Positions 1 to 9,557 of a stretch of 64,000 nt of DNA are shown here, piece by piece. The notes beneath the pieces are model-generated. The model was given only the letters and a program-made list of their open reading frames with translations, was not told the origin of the DNA and searched no databases. The stretch is from Gadus chalcogrammus. Lineage: Eukaryota; Chordata; Actinopteri; Gadiformes; Gadidae. The first letter of the stretch is position 1, and each line of letters starts with the position of its first letter. The stretch lies in contig NC_079414.1 of NCBI RefSeq assembly GCF_026213295.1, positions 1,444,130 through 1,508,129 on the forward strand, in the 5' to 3' direction. Both the position numbers and the translations under genes were made by a program.

Positions 1-484
1 TTCTAGAGAGAAATGCTTAAAGGTCCCATGGAATGCTACTTTATGGATGCTTAGGCCTATATATAGGTGTTAGTGGGCCCTTTATACAGCATTTGAAGAC
101 GTTCAAGAAATTCAGCCTTGGTACAGAATTACAGCAACTACGAGCCAGTCCCACGATGAGCTTTCCACAAACTTGCCGTTTTTTAGAGGCGGGTCAAGGT
201 GTGGCCCTGAGCAGCTTGTGGCCACGGTAACATGCACTCAAATTAACAGTGGATGTATCGCAATGGCGAGGCACACACAGCTTTTGGCCGTGTTATGTCT
301 AGAACACTCTGGGTGCTCCGGCGGGAGTCCTGGAGCTCTATATCTAAATAATATAATATTACACATAGATATCCGTATCATAATATATATTATCACGGCT
401 AAAAGCTGTGTGCGTCTCAAGACGATATTATGAATCTCAAACGACTGGGTCTGGTTCTCCGACGTCTATGGTTCTTCCACTACC
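1..484. other. No gene seen; contains a hairpin-like repeat
   Basis: I see no convincing coding region here. Positions 271-292 and 394-414 form imperfect inverted arms (core CAGCTTTTGGCCGTG against CACGGCTAAAAGCTG) around an AT-rich centre, the shape of a small MITE or a foldback. No target site duplication was found. Confidence 0.4.
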
Positions 485-1500
485 ACATCAATCTGAATTA
501 GACTGAACCACAACATGGAGGAGAAAGGGATTGTTGCCTGCGATTGTTACGCGTGATTGTTGACCACGATTGTCTTCCGCCGGAGCCCTGCTGCCGAGGC
601 ACCACCGTCTCGGAAGCAGGCAGCGGGCAGCACCGAGGCGGTAGTGCCTTGGCAGCGGGGCTCAGGCGGGAGTCAAAGCCAAAGTTCCTTTCCCACAATT
701 CCTTCTCAACCATGGCGAAGATAACCCCCACTACGAGTCTCGTTGTGGAAATACCAGAGACGTCAGAGAACCCGACGTGTTATGCGCCATTACACCAACA
801 GCAGAACGGTTATCCAAATAACAAAGAAGTGTACAACAGTTGTAGCTCATTGTCTCATTGGCAGGCCAAATTCTCTGGGCAGGCAAAGCAGAGAAGGGGG
901 GGTAACCTGGCCCCTTATGATGACATATTGGGCCAAATCAAATGGAAATCTCCCACTCCTTCCTTTTTTCAATTGATCAGGCCCTCGTTTCCCGATAACG
1001 ATGGATCTACGCTCGCACGATCATTCTCACGATGGATCTTGCGGACCATCGTGAATTTCTTTGGAGCGTTTCCCGAAACTCCTCTTAACATGAACGTGCG
1101 TTCACTGCACTCACGACGTTCGTAGGATTGTAACTGTCCACTGACACGGTGCTGAAACGGGCTATGTAGGAGGGGGAGACGCAGGAATGTCGCAGAAAAA
1201 TGGGGTTAAAATTATTAAAATATCTCCTCATCAAGGCCAACAGCAGAGTAGCCTACAAAAAGAACAGACTGCAATAAAATGAACGGCATAATTCCATATT
1301 ACAAAAATCCAAAATAGCCTGTGTGACAACTACATTTATCTTAAAGGAACAATGTGTAATATTTTGTAGTCATTTATTACCTCAAATCAACGTATTCATT
1401 CATAAATAAGTCCTCATTGGTGTAAAATTATCTCTGCCAAAAATCTCACTTATCCTCCTGAGCGAAGAATAATTAATATGTAGTTACATAGGACGGGTAA
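485..1500. other. Non-coding repeat-like sequence, possible DNA transposon remnant
   Basis: An open frame of 193 codons runs through 544-1125 but has no domain I recognise and no start or splice context that supports it. The motif ACATGGAGGAGAAAGGGATT at 513-532 recurs as ACATGGAGAAGAAAGGGATT near 41086, so both stretches probably derive from one dispersed repeat. The segment 980-1130 has short alternating repeats of GATGGATCT/CACGATGG type. That resembles ends of Harbinger-like non-autonomous elements in fish, but the assignment is from memory and weak. 1200-1500 is AT-rich with nothing recognisable. Confidence 0.3.
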
Positions 1501-1516
1501 GCTTCATGGAGGCTTC

Positions 1517-1605
1517 CATGTATGCATGGCATTAAGGGGAACTTCTTCATTAACCATTTTTCCTTATCATATTAATATGTCTCCCGTTAGTGTTCTTGAC
1601 AACAA
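1517..1605 (+). repeat. Second, headless copy of the SINE tail
   Basis: GGCATTAAGGGGAACTTC and the following AT-rich stretch ending GTTCTTGAC match the tail at 1898-1985. No tRNA-like head precedes it, which suggests a 5'-truncated copy. Confidence 0.45.
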
Positions 1606-1756
1606 ATGTTTAATTTCCCCACAATTTCCAAGATTTTTAAGATATTTGCTTTTAAGAAAGCCCTTAATTCATTTGAGAAATGTTTGCTTGGAGTTTTCTG
1701 GATGTTGTGTGCTTATCAATAGATATTTTGAACATGTGATGAGGCTAAATTTCAGG

Positions 1757-1985
1757 TTTAGCAGTGGCTCAATGGGATAATGCCTTGTACTGGTGATCCT
1801 TAGTGTGAGAGTTCAAATCCCGATGAGACAATTATTAACCTGCTGAACATGACATTGGGCCAATGCTCTGCAGCCCGGTCACCTGAAAGCCGAGGCACAG
1901 TATGGCATTAAGGGGAACATCAACATCATTCCTTCATAATTATATGTCATATTTATGTATCTTCCATTAGTGTGTTCTTGACTTT
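1757..1985 (+). repeat. tRNA-derived SINE fragment
   Basis: The head has the two internal RNA polymerase III promoter boxes of a tRNA-derived SINE: a box-A-like TGGCTCAATGGGATAA at about 1764 and a box-B-like GAGTTCAAATCCC at about 1811, at tRNA-like spacing. It does not fold into a full tRNA and is followed by a non-tRNA body. The tail (1898-1985, GGCATTAAGGGGAACAT to GTGTTCTTGAC) has a second copy at 1523-1602 without the tRNA head, so two copies or a tandem pair are present. Confidence 0.55.
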
Positions 1986-2204
1986 TCATTTTGCTCGGGA
2001 CCCGTTAATCACCGCTTGTGGTTATATTTATTATTAATTATTGTTACTTAATATTATTTATTTATTTCTGTATCTGTTATCTGTAGTGTCTTTTAACCAT
2101 TTTGCCTGCTTGGTCTTCTTGGGTAAAATGGGAACTGATTTGTATCCATAACTTTGAGGCCCCCCAAAAACGATAGTTACGTATTGTAACTCTAGATTCT
2201 ATTA

Positions 2205-2291
2205 GAGTATAGGAACAGCCTTTTAAGGCTATCGCTATTGGGTTATCCCTAGGCGTGAGCCGTAGCACTAAAAAATTTGTAATCCCCGCCC
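2205..2291 (-). repeat. DIRS-A terminal inverted repeat (3' side of the element)
   Basis: AAGGCTATCGCTATTGGG, TAGGCGTGAGCCGTAGCACT and AAATTTGTAATCC appear here and as their complement at 13114-13196, with a few substitutions. Outside the repeat, 2172-2204 is the terminal arm, which is complementary to part of the internal region. Confidence 0.85.
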
Positions 2292-2367
2292 ACCACCGCC
2301 GGCGGACTTTCTGCTCCCTATAAACAGCTTTTCATCAGCTATTTAAAGGACAATGAGGCCGACACTT

Positions 2368-2470
2368 AAAAGGCTTCGCCTATACTCGTAGAATCTAGAG
2401 TTACCATACGTAACTATTGTTCTATGTCGTAAAGGCTTCGCCTTTTAAGCCTATCGCTATTGGGTTAAAA
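2368..2470 (-). repeat. DIRS-A internal complementary region
   Basis: The left half (about 2376-2418, AGAATCTAGAGTTACCATACG core) is complementary to the outermost left end at 2172-2200. The right half (TTGTTCTATGTCG, then CTATCGCTATTGGG) is complementary to the outermost right end at 13160-13206. The two halves meet at GTT, as a joined pair of element ends would. This is the arrangement by which DIRS elements are thought to form a complete circle during reverse transcription. Confidence 0.8.
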
Positions 2471-2744
2471 GGGCGAAACACGATAGTCTATGCCTCATTG
2501 GTCCCGATCAGTACCAGAAACACAGCTACATACGCGCTTGTATCATGCGTCAGACGTAGCATAACATACGTCATGCGTCTAACGGCACGTCATCAAAGAG
2601 CAGCTCTAATGTGTCTGATAATACACAAGAGCTCTCAGCATGAATATTTTTACTCAATATTTTTACTTAATATTTGACTCCACCTCACATTGTTTAATAT
2701 GCGAGGGGAATAGTCACACAGTCACACTCACTCTTACCAAGCAC

Positions 2745-3990
2745 CTAGACCTGAGTGTGCGACATGTCTCTTAGGTAAAACCTAATAAAAGAGCATGGGG
2801 AAGCCCAGGAGGCTGCTGTGCAGATATCCTCAATAGGCATCCCTCTTTGCAGAGCGACAGAGGACGATATTCCTCTGGTCGAGTGAGCTCTGATAGTCTC
2901 AGGCGGCTCTGCCCCCGCTGACACATAAGCCTGTGTGCTAGTATCACACAGCCAATGTGACAGCCGTTGTATCGTCAAGGGGAGGCCCTGGGAATGTTCT
3001 CTGTAATGCACAAATAACTGTTGAGATTTGCGCAGAGCCTCCGTGCGCTTCACTCAGATTGATGAGGAGGGAGAGAGTAACCATTGAGTGTTATTACTCT
3101 CGATCTGAACGAGCTAGTAATACTCTTTGGTGTAAAAGCCGGGTTCGGGCGTAATATGGCCGAACTGGATAAAAACAGCCGTCTTTAGTAAAGAGGTGTT
3201 TCTCGCTGTCACACGCTTCTCCCTCGCCCCGTAATAGCCGGAGCTTGTGGGGCGGGACATCACCCCATGAGCCCGATGCCCGAGGCCTTTGCTGGCCGCT
3301 CGCCGCAGCCTGCGATGGAGGCGGGCGGGGCTGGTAACGTCTCCTTGTATTCTAAGACAAGAAGGGGCTACAGAGAGTGCAGACAGGTCGCTCACTCTCT
3401 TAGCTGACGTCAGGGCCAACAGCAAAGCTGTCTTGGCTGACACAAACTTGAAGGGCAACCGGTCAAGTGGCTCAAATGGGGCTTTAACCAGTGTGCGCAG
3501 CACCAGTGTTAAATCCCATTGTGGAGTGAGAGAGAGCGTCACGGGTCTCTCTCTCCTGACACCTTTTAGGAAGTGCTCATTAATGGTTGACGGTATAAAC
3601 AGTTTTATCCCCGAGGCCTTCGTGGCATGATGAAACAGCAGCCGCAGACGTTTTAACCATGCTAAAAGCCAGCCCTCTTTCCATCAGTGTCTGGAGGAAA
3701 GAGGCAGAAGATGGGATCACAACCCCCTCTGTGCACCATTTCTGGAAAGCCCATATAGCCGAGTAACATGCTCTGGTGGAGTCAGCTCGGGCACCCTGGA
3801 TGGTCCGTACGACCTCCTTGGAGAGGCCGAGACCCTCTAGGCGCTCGCGTTCAGCGGCCAGGCCCACAAGCGCTGGCCGATCTCTGGGTAATCTATGATT
3901 GCTCCCCCTGTGAGAGAGCGTCTCGCCGCCAAGGGGGTCCCTTCGGCGGCCCCGAGAACAGACGCTGGAGGCATGGAAACCACGGTGCAC
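2745..3990 (-). pseudogene. DIRS-A tyrosine recombinase, frameshifted and containing a gag-derived segment
   Basis: This is the DIRS-type tyrosine recombinase that replaces the DDE integrase of LTR elements. Read from 3990 downwards, the N-terminal core-binding part (GLSKEVVRTIQGARADSTRA) is in one frame. The catalytic part starts near 3542 in another frame, with the first catalytic Arg in SAKRVSDLSALSV. The C-terminal part (3053-2745) has the HxxR box in RAHSTRGIS and the late W...Y segment ASWASPCSFIRFYLRDM. Between PSCLRI (about 3350) and KSQQLFVHY (about 3020) the expected catalytic-domain sequence is absent. Instead there is a copy of the element's own gag 3' region, ending at a stop near 3114. 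The catalytic residues are visible but no single frame joins them. Confidence 0.8.
3163..3345 (-). repeat. Gag-derived segment lodged in the DIRS-A recombinase
   Basis: From GTAAAGAGGTGTTTCTCGCT through GCCTGCGATGGAGGCGGGCG this stretch is nearly identical to two segments inside the gag region of the same element (about 11537-11688 and 11855-12008). It replaces the middle of the recombinase catalytic domain, so it looks like template switching or conversion from gag into the recombinase gene. Confidence 0.75.
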
Positions 3991-4083
3991 TCAAGCGTTG
4001 CGGTGCTATGAGAATCATATACAGCCGCTCCTCTTGGACTCGGTCCAAGACTTGGCGAATCAGAGTCTGTGAGCGAACGCATC
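3837..4083 (-). pseudogene. Continuation of DIRS-A RNase H region beyond the Gypsy insertion
   Basis: The minus-strand reading starting next to the left TSD (4084-4088) continues the RNase H C-terminal segment that breaks off at 9558. It then runs into the N-terminus of the recombinase gene. The insertion lies within the codons after DNPPL. Confidence 0.65.
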
Positions 4084-4088
4084 CACCC

Positions 4089-4657
4089 TATCAGGCCGGG
4101 GTTTTCAGGCACACACGCAGATGGCAGGTCCGGTGCAACAGTAAGGTTTATTAAAGTCTACAAAGCTGGCAGGCTAGCCAGACCCACACGGTAGCGACCA
4201 CAGCTAGGTTTGCACAGTTTGTAGCTTAACAGTGTCAATAAACAAAGGTACGGTTCCACAATGGAACGGCTTGTCCAACAGAAAAGTAGTCCACCCAAGG
4301 GTAATCCAAAGAAGGTATAATCCACAGGAAAGTTAAGTCCACATAGGCAGCGATATAATGTTAGTAAACGTCAATAGTGATGCTAAGCTAGTTAGCTGAT
4401 GCTAATCGCGATTGACTAGCATTCCATAGAATATGCAAAGGCACACGAACAAGTCCTCATGGGAGAGGAGGAAACAAAGGGAAACGGTACTCACGAAACT
4501 CCATGACAGAGTGAAGAGGGAACAAACACCCAGTGCTTAAATAGGAGGTAGTATTGTAAGTGGAGGTGGAGCCCAGTGTAAAGGAAATGGTTGATGATGG
4601 ATGCTCTAGAGTGAGCGTCGCCCTCTAGAGGACTGGCGACCCTGCACGGACGTGACA
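4089..4657 (-). repeat. Gypsy 3' LTR
   Basis: This is 569 bp, from TGTCACGTCC to GGCCTGATA in element sense. It differs from the 5' LTR by about three substitutions, a 2-bp indel in an A run and a 9-bp indel near the TGTCAC end. A sense AATAAA signal (TTTATT on the plus strand) is at 4147-4152. Confidence 0.92.
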
Positions 4658-4660
4658 GGA

Positions 4661-4670
4661 CCCCCCCTCT
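4661..4670 (-). promoter_or_regulatory. Gypsy polypurine tract
   Basis: Element-sense AGAGGGGGGG lies three bases upstream of the 3' LTR start at 4657, the usual place for the plus-strand primer. Confidence 0.75.
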
Positions 4671-7600
4671 GAGGGGCGACTCCTGACGGCCCAAGGGAAG
4701 AGGCCCGGAACTGTTGGATGAGGGATTTGTCCACAATGTTCTTGGTGGGGATCCAGCTGCGCTCCTCCGGCCCATAACCCTTCCAGTCCACCAAGTACTG
4801 CGTGGACCTCCCGATCTTGCGTACATCCATAATCCGGTGCACGCATGTAGGTGAGACCTCCGGCGATGAACTTGGGGGGTGGTGGGGCTGGGAGCTCTGT
4901 ACACAGAGCGGAGGAGGTGGCAGGGCGTAGTACGGAGCGATGGAAAACGGGGTGAACCCGCATAGCCCGCGGCAGCTCCAGATGGAAGGCCGTCTTGGAT
5001 ATCCTCCGGAGAATCCGGAACGGTCCAACGTACCTTGGGGCCAATTTCCGGGTCTCTCCTTTCAGGGCCAGGCTCTTAGTGGACAGCCATACTCGCTGGC
5101 CAGTCTTCAGAGTTGCACCCGGTCGTCGCCGCCGGTCGGCCTGTTGCCTCATCTGTCTCTGAGACTGAAGCAGGGCCCGACGAGCCTGCTGCCAGCGGGT
5201 GCGGAGGCGAGCCACCGAGCTGCGAGCCGCAGGCACATCCCCAATCTCTGGGGAGGAGGGGAACAAGTGCGGGGGGTATCCCCACATGATCTCAAAGGGG
5301 GAGGTAGCTGTGGAAGCACTCCACTGTTGGTTGTGGGCCACCTCTGCCAACAAAAGGTTCTGACTCCACTTGGTTGGGTCCTTGGCAGTGTAGCACCGGA
5401 GGTAAATTTCGAGGGCCTGGTTGACTCGCTGAGTTTGCCCGTTGGACTGGGGGTGGTAGCCCGAAGTCAGGCTTACTGATGCTCCCAAGTTGCCCCAAAA
5501 GGCCTTCCAGAAACGTGCCACGAACTGGGGACCTCGGTCACTGACAAGATCTTCTGGTGGTCCGTGGTAGCGCACCACCTCTCTCACCAAAAACTCCGTG
5601 GGGAGTTTGGTCAAGGCAATGAAGCGAGCGGCCTTGGAGAACCGATCCACCACCACCAGGTTGGCGGTGTTCCCTTGTGACGGGGGCAGCCCCGTAATGA
5701 AATCAAGGGTGATGTGTGTCCAGGGGCGATGTGGGACCGGAAGGGGTTGTAGGAGTCCTGCCGGTCTGCGGTTGTCTGGTTTCGCCCCCATGCAGACCGT
5801 GCAAGCCGCGACATACTCAGTCACATCCTGACGGAGTTTCGGCCACCAGAATCGTCTCTGGAGTAATTCCAGGGTACGTCAGACTCCAGGATGGCCGGCC
5901 AATCGGGAAGCATGAGCCCACTCTAAGGCCTTAGTACGGCAGGGTGGAGGCACAAACAAGAAGCCCTTAGGAGTCTCCGTGGGTGCCGGTGTGGGTCCTT
6001 GTGCCTGTCGAATCTCCTCCTCCAGATGACAACGTACAGCGGCCACGACCTTAGAGGAGGGGATGATGGTTTCCAAAACCGCAGGCTCCGCCTCCGTAGT
6101 GTGGAGGCGTGAAAGGGCATCAGCCTTGCCGTTCTTGGACCCTGGGCGGTAGGTGACCACAAAGTCGAAACGACTGAAGAAAAGGGTGGCTGGGGTTCAG
6201 GCGTTTGGACTCCATGAGGTAAGCCAGGTTTTTGTGGTCAGTGAATATAAGAAACGGGTTGGCTGTGCCCTCGAGCCAGTGCCGCCATTCCTCGAGTGCT
6301 AGTTTGATGGCTAGCAGTTCTCGGTTACCCACATCATAGTTTTGCTCCGCCGGGGAGAGAGCTCGAGAGAAGAAGGCACACGGGTGGAGCTTGCTGTCCT
6401 CTGCGACAGTGGGCGCCGAGCAGAACCTTTGCTTGAGGTCCTCGAAGGTCTTCTGAGCTGCCTCTGTCCACACCAACCGACGGGGACTCCCCCGAAGCAG
6501 GGCTATGATAGGGGACGCCAAGGCACTATAATTACGTATAAAACGCAGATAGAAATTGGCAAATCCCAGGAACCCCTGAACCTGTTTGATGGAGGTGGGT
6601 ATTGGCCAATCCACGATGGCCTTGACCTTTTCAGAGTCCATCGAGAGCCCCTGGGGGCCCACTACAAATCCTATGAAGGTGGTGGAAGCAGAGTGGAACG
6701 TGCACTTCTCCACCTGGCAAAACAGCTTGTTCAGGAGGAGGGCTTTTAGGACGGCTCGGACGTGGCTGACATGTTCCTGGAGGGACTTGGAGAAGATGAG
6801 TATGTCATCCACGTATACAAACACAGACACCTCCAGGAATTCGCGCAGCACGTCGTTGATGAAGTTCTGGAAAACCGCCGGGCTGTTTGACAGACCAAAC
6901 GGCATTACGAGGTATTCGTAGTGTCCTGTGGGTGTGATAAAGGCGGTCTTCCACTCATCTCCGGCCCGCATGCGAACCAGGTGGTAAGCATTCCTGAGGT
7001 CGAGTTTGGTGAAGACTGTGGCACCCTGAAGACGCTCGAATGCGGTCGACATGAGGGGCAAGGGGTACTTATTCTTCCGGGTGATGTTGTTAAATCCCCG
7101 GTAGTCGATGCACGGCCTCAGTACACCGCCCTTTTTCCCCACGAAGAAGAAGGGTGCTGCAGCCGGAGACGTAGAAGGGCGAATTAGCCCAAGGCGTAGC
7201 GCATCTACGATGTAATCCTTCATTGCCTGGCTCTCCGAGACAGAAAGGGAGTAGAGACGCCCCCTAGGGGGAGAGGTTCCAGACAGGAGGTCGATACAGT
7301 CGTAGTCGCAGTCGTACGGCCGATGAGGAGGGAGAGTGGTGGCCTTCTTCTTGCTGAAGACCTCCTCCAGATCATGGTAACAAGTAGGGACCGTGGACAG
7401 GTCTGCTTTTTCCGGCGGGTTCATGTTCACGCTTGGAGGAGTGCCAGCCGACCGAACAGGAGACACGGTGGTGGGAAATGAGGTTCTGGCGAATTCCTCC
7501 TCAATGGTAACGCGGGAAACACCGGGTGGTGTCAGTGGTTGAGCTGGGAGGGGACCAGCCGTGGCACAGGCAGGGCCCCAGTGGAGTAGGGAGCCAACCG

Positions 7601-8072
7601 CCCACGCAAACTGAGGTTCATGGACAGCAAGCCAGGGGTAACCCAGCACCACCGGGTCCTGCGGTGTGGTGGTGAGCCAAAAGTGTATAGTCTCCTGGTG
7701 GTCATCAAGAGAGGACATAATGAGAGGAGCCGTCACCCGCTCCAGATGTCCAGAGCCCAAGGGGCGACCATCCAATGCTTGGAACGCTTGAGGAATGGCC
7801 ACCGGGGTGGTTGGAATCCCCAGCTGTTTAGCCAGGGTAATGTCCATCAGGTTGACTGCCGCGCCGGAGTCCACCAAGGCATTGAGGGAGGCAATGGGAT
7901 GGTTCTTGCCTACGTGACGGAGTTGTATGGCGATGGAGAGACGGTTGGCGGGTCCAGGGGTCTTAGCGCTACCACTCATCAGAGGCCCTGGGTCCCTTGA
8001 CGAGTGCTGTGTTTCCCATGTAGGTCTAGGCAGTGTTGTACTTGATGCCTGGAAGAGCCACAGTACATGCAT
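4665..8072 (-). pseudogene. Gypsy pol: protease, RT, RNase H, integrase, chromodomain; several lesions
   Basis: The protease has [14 protein letters not shown] has [15 protein letters not shown] and the catalytic box [10 protein letters not shown], followed by RNase H ([10 protein letters not shown]). A small deletion with frameshift near 6195 interrupts the end of RNase H. The integrase zinc domain is in the next frame and is cut by an in-frame TGA at 5879-5881. The integrase core (HITLDFITGLP, LVSDRGPQFV) then runs from 5824. Its third catalytic position, expected Glu in the NGQT(E)R motif, reads Gln (codon at 5431-5429). A further frameshift between about 4950 and 4870 separates it from the chromodomain (STQYLVDWKGYGPEERSWIP), which ends near 4740. 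The chromodomain places it among chromoviruses and may direct integration to marked chromatin. Confidence 0.88.
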
Positions 8073-8988
8073 AGGCCTCTTTGGAGACGGCGGCTGCGTT
8101 CTTCGCGACTCAGCCGGAGGCGGCCGAGTTCCATGGGTTCTTCAGGTAACCGGGCCGGGGCTGGATTGAGAATGGGGGTGGCTGGCCGTGGCAGGAAGGT
8201 CGTCATGGGTGCCCGGGTCTCCCGGCGGTCACGGCAACGTTCCTGAATGCGAGCATCAAGGTGGATGGCTAAGTGGATTAGCTCGCCAAGCGACTGTCCC
8301 CAGTCGCGGTTGACCATTTCATCCTTCACGGCCTCCTGTAACCCGCGGTAAAAGGCTGAACGCAGGGCTTGGTTCCCCCAGCCACTTCGGATCGCCAGGG
8401 TGCGGAACTCCACGGCGTACTGGGCTACAGACCGGGTCCCCTGGTTGATGGTAAGGACTCGTTGTGCGGCCTGGTCCTCGTGCGCCCTGTGTCAAACATC
8501 AACCCTAGGCGATGCAGGAACAGCTGGCTGTCGTTTGCCTCGGGCAGCTGGCTATCCATGACAGCGGCTGCCCACTCCAAGGCTGATCCCGAGAGTCGAG
8601 AGATGATGTAGCCCACCCTCGCTGGTTCGGTAGGGAAGAGGCGTGCTTGGTGGAGAAATATCTGGGAGCACTGAAGCATAAAGCCCCGACAGGCTCTAGG
8701 TTCCCCAGAGAATGGTTGGGGGGCAGATAGAGGTATGGTGATGGTGGGATCGACGGGGGGCAGAGCAGGGGCAGTGCGGGCACTGGGCTCGGCTCCACTG
8801 CTAGGATCTGAGGTTGGTGGAACAGGAGGAGGTCGTGCACACAGCCCCTGAACAGTAATGTTCAGTTGCTGCATATCCAGCTCCAAACGCCTCAATTGCG
8901 GTGCATGGGCATTGATGATGGTGCCCAGCTGAATTAAAGCGTCCCTGATCTCCTGCAGCTCTGCTGTGCCTTGGCTTGACTCTGTCAT
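7979..8988 (-). pseudogene. Gypsy gag with CCHC zinc knuckle, one frameshift
   Basis: Gag starts at 8988 with MTESSQGTAELQEI and reads to about 8475, where a single-base change of frame occurs after FDTGRTRTR. The original frame hits a stop at 8425, and the capsid part continues in the next frame from about 8470 (EFRTLAIRSGWGNQALRSAF). The retrotransposon-gag domain is followed by a zinc knuckle [14 protein letters not shown] (CX2CX4HX4C) at about 8075-8034, and the ORF stops at 7979. Pol begins in the -1 frame and overlaps the end of gag. Gag would form the particle core and bind RNA. Confidence 0.82.
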
Positions 8989-8989
8989 G
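8979..8989 (-). promoter_or_regulatory. Gypsy primer binding site (self-priming type), overlapping the gag start
   Basis: Element-sense CATGACAGAGT lies one base inside the 5' LTR boundary. It is an exact 11-nt complement of ACTCTGTCATG, the predicted first 11 nt of the transcript (9416-9406). Tf1 and sushi elements prime reverse transcription with the folded-back 5' end of their own RNA instead of a tRNA, and this fits. The ATG inside the site (8988-8986) is also the first codon of gag. Confidence 0.8.
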
Positions 8990-8990
8990 C

Positions 8991-9552
8991 TATCAGGCCG
9001 GGGTTTTCAGGCACACACGCAGATGGCAGGTCCGGTGCAACAGTAAGGTTTATTAAAGTCTACAAAGCTGGCAGGCTAGCCAGACCCACACGGTAGCGAC
9101 CACAGCTAGGTTTGCACAGTTTGTAGCTTAACAGTGTCAATAAACAAAAAGGTACGGTTCCACAATAGAACGGCTTGTCCAACAGAAAAGTAGTCCACCC
9201 AAGGGTAATCCAAAGAAGGTATAATCCACAGGAAAGTTAAGTCCACATAGGCAGAGATATAATGTTAGTAAATGTCAATAGTGATGCTAAGCTAGTTAGC
9301 TGATGCTAATCGCGATTGACTAGCATTCCATAGAATATGCAAAGGCACACGAACAAGTCCTCATGGGAGAGGAGGAAACAAAGGGAAACGGTACTCACGA
9401 AACTCCATGACAGAGTGAAGAGGGAACAAACACCCAGTGCTTAAATAGGAGGTAGTATTGTAAGTGGAGGTGGAGCCCAGTGTAAAGGAAATGGTTGATG
9501 ATGGAGTGAGCGTCGCCCTCTAGAGGACTGGCGACCCTGCACGGACGTGACA
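8991..9552 (-). repeat. Gypsy 5' LTR
   Basis: This is 562 bp. It contains a TATA box and the predicted transcript start (separate entry) and ends directly next to the primer binding site at 8990. Confidence 0.92.
9416..9447 (-). promoter_or_regulatory. Gypsy LTR promoter: TATA box and predicted transcript start
   Basis: In element sense TATTTAAG begins at 9447 and the A of ACTCTGTCATG is at 9416, 31 nt downstream, which is ideal TATA-to-start spacing. The same 11 nt are complementary to the primer binding site, which independently supports 9416 as the transcript start. The equivalent site in the other LTR is 4512. Confidence 0.75.
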
Positions 9553-9557
9553 CACCC

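Larger units (their letters stand above)
4089..9552 (-). mobile_element. Gypsy-type LTR retrotransposon (chromovirus, Tf1/sushi group), minus strand
   Basis: Two LTRs (4089-4657, 8991-9552) flank gag (with CCHC) and pol (protease, RT, RNase H, integrase, C-terminal chromodomain) in the order of Ty3/Gypsy chromoviruses. A 5-bp target site duplication CACCC lies at 4084-4088 and 9553-9557. The element sits inside the RNase H region of DIRS-A and has the same orientation. The primer binding site and transcript start fit the self-priming Tf1/sushi type. The copy cannot be autonomous: it has a gag frameshift, a small deletion in pol, a nonsense codon, an altered integrase active-site residue and a frameshift before the chromodomain. 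Confidence 0.93.

Noticed and set aside
544..1125. 193-codon open frame as a host gene
   Set aside because: No domain, no splice or start context, and it overlaps a dispersed repeat.
1757..1830. Functional tRNA gene
   Set aside because: Box A and box B are present, but I could not pair an acceptor stem or an anticodon arm; a SINE head explains it.
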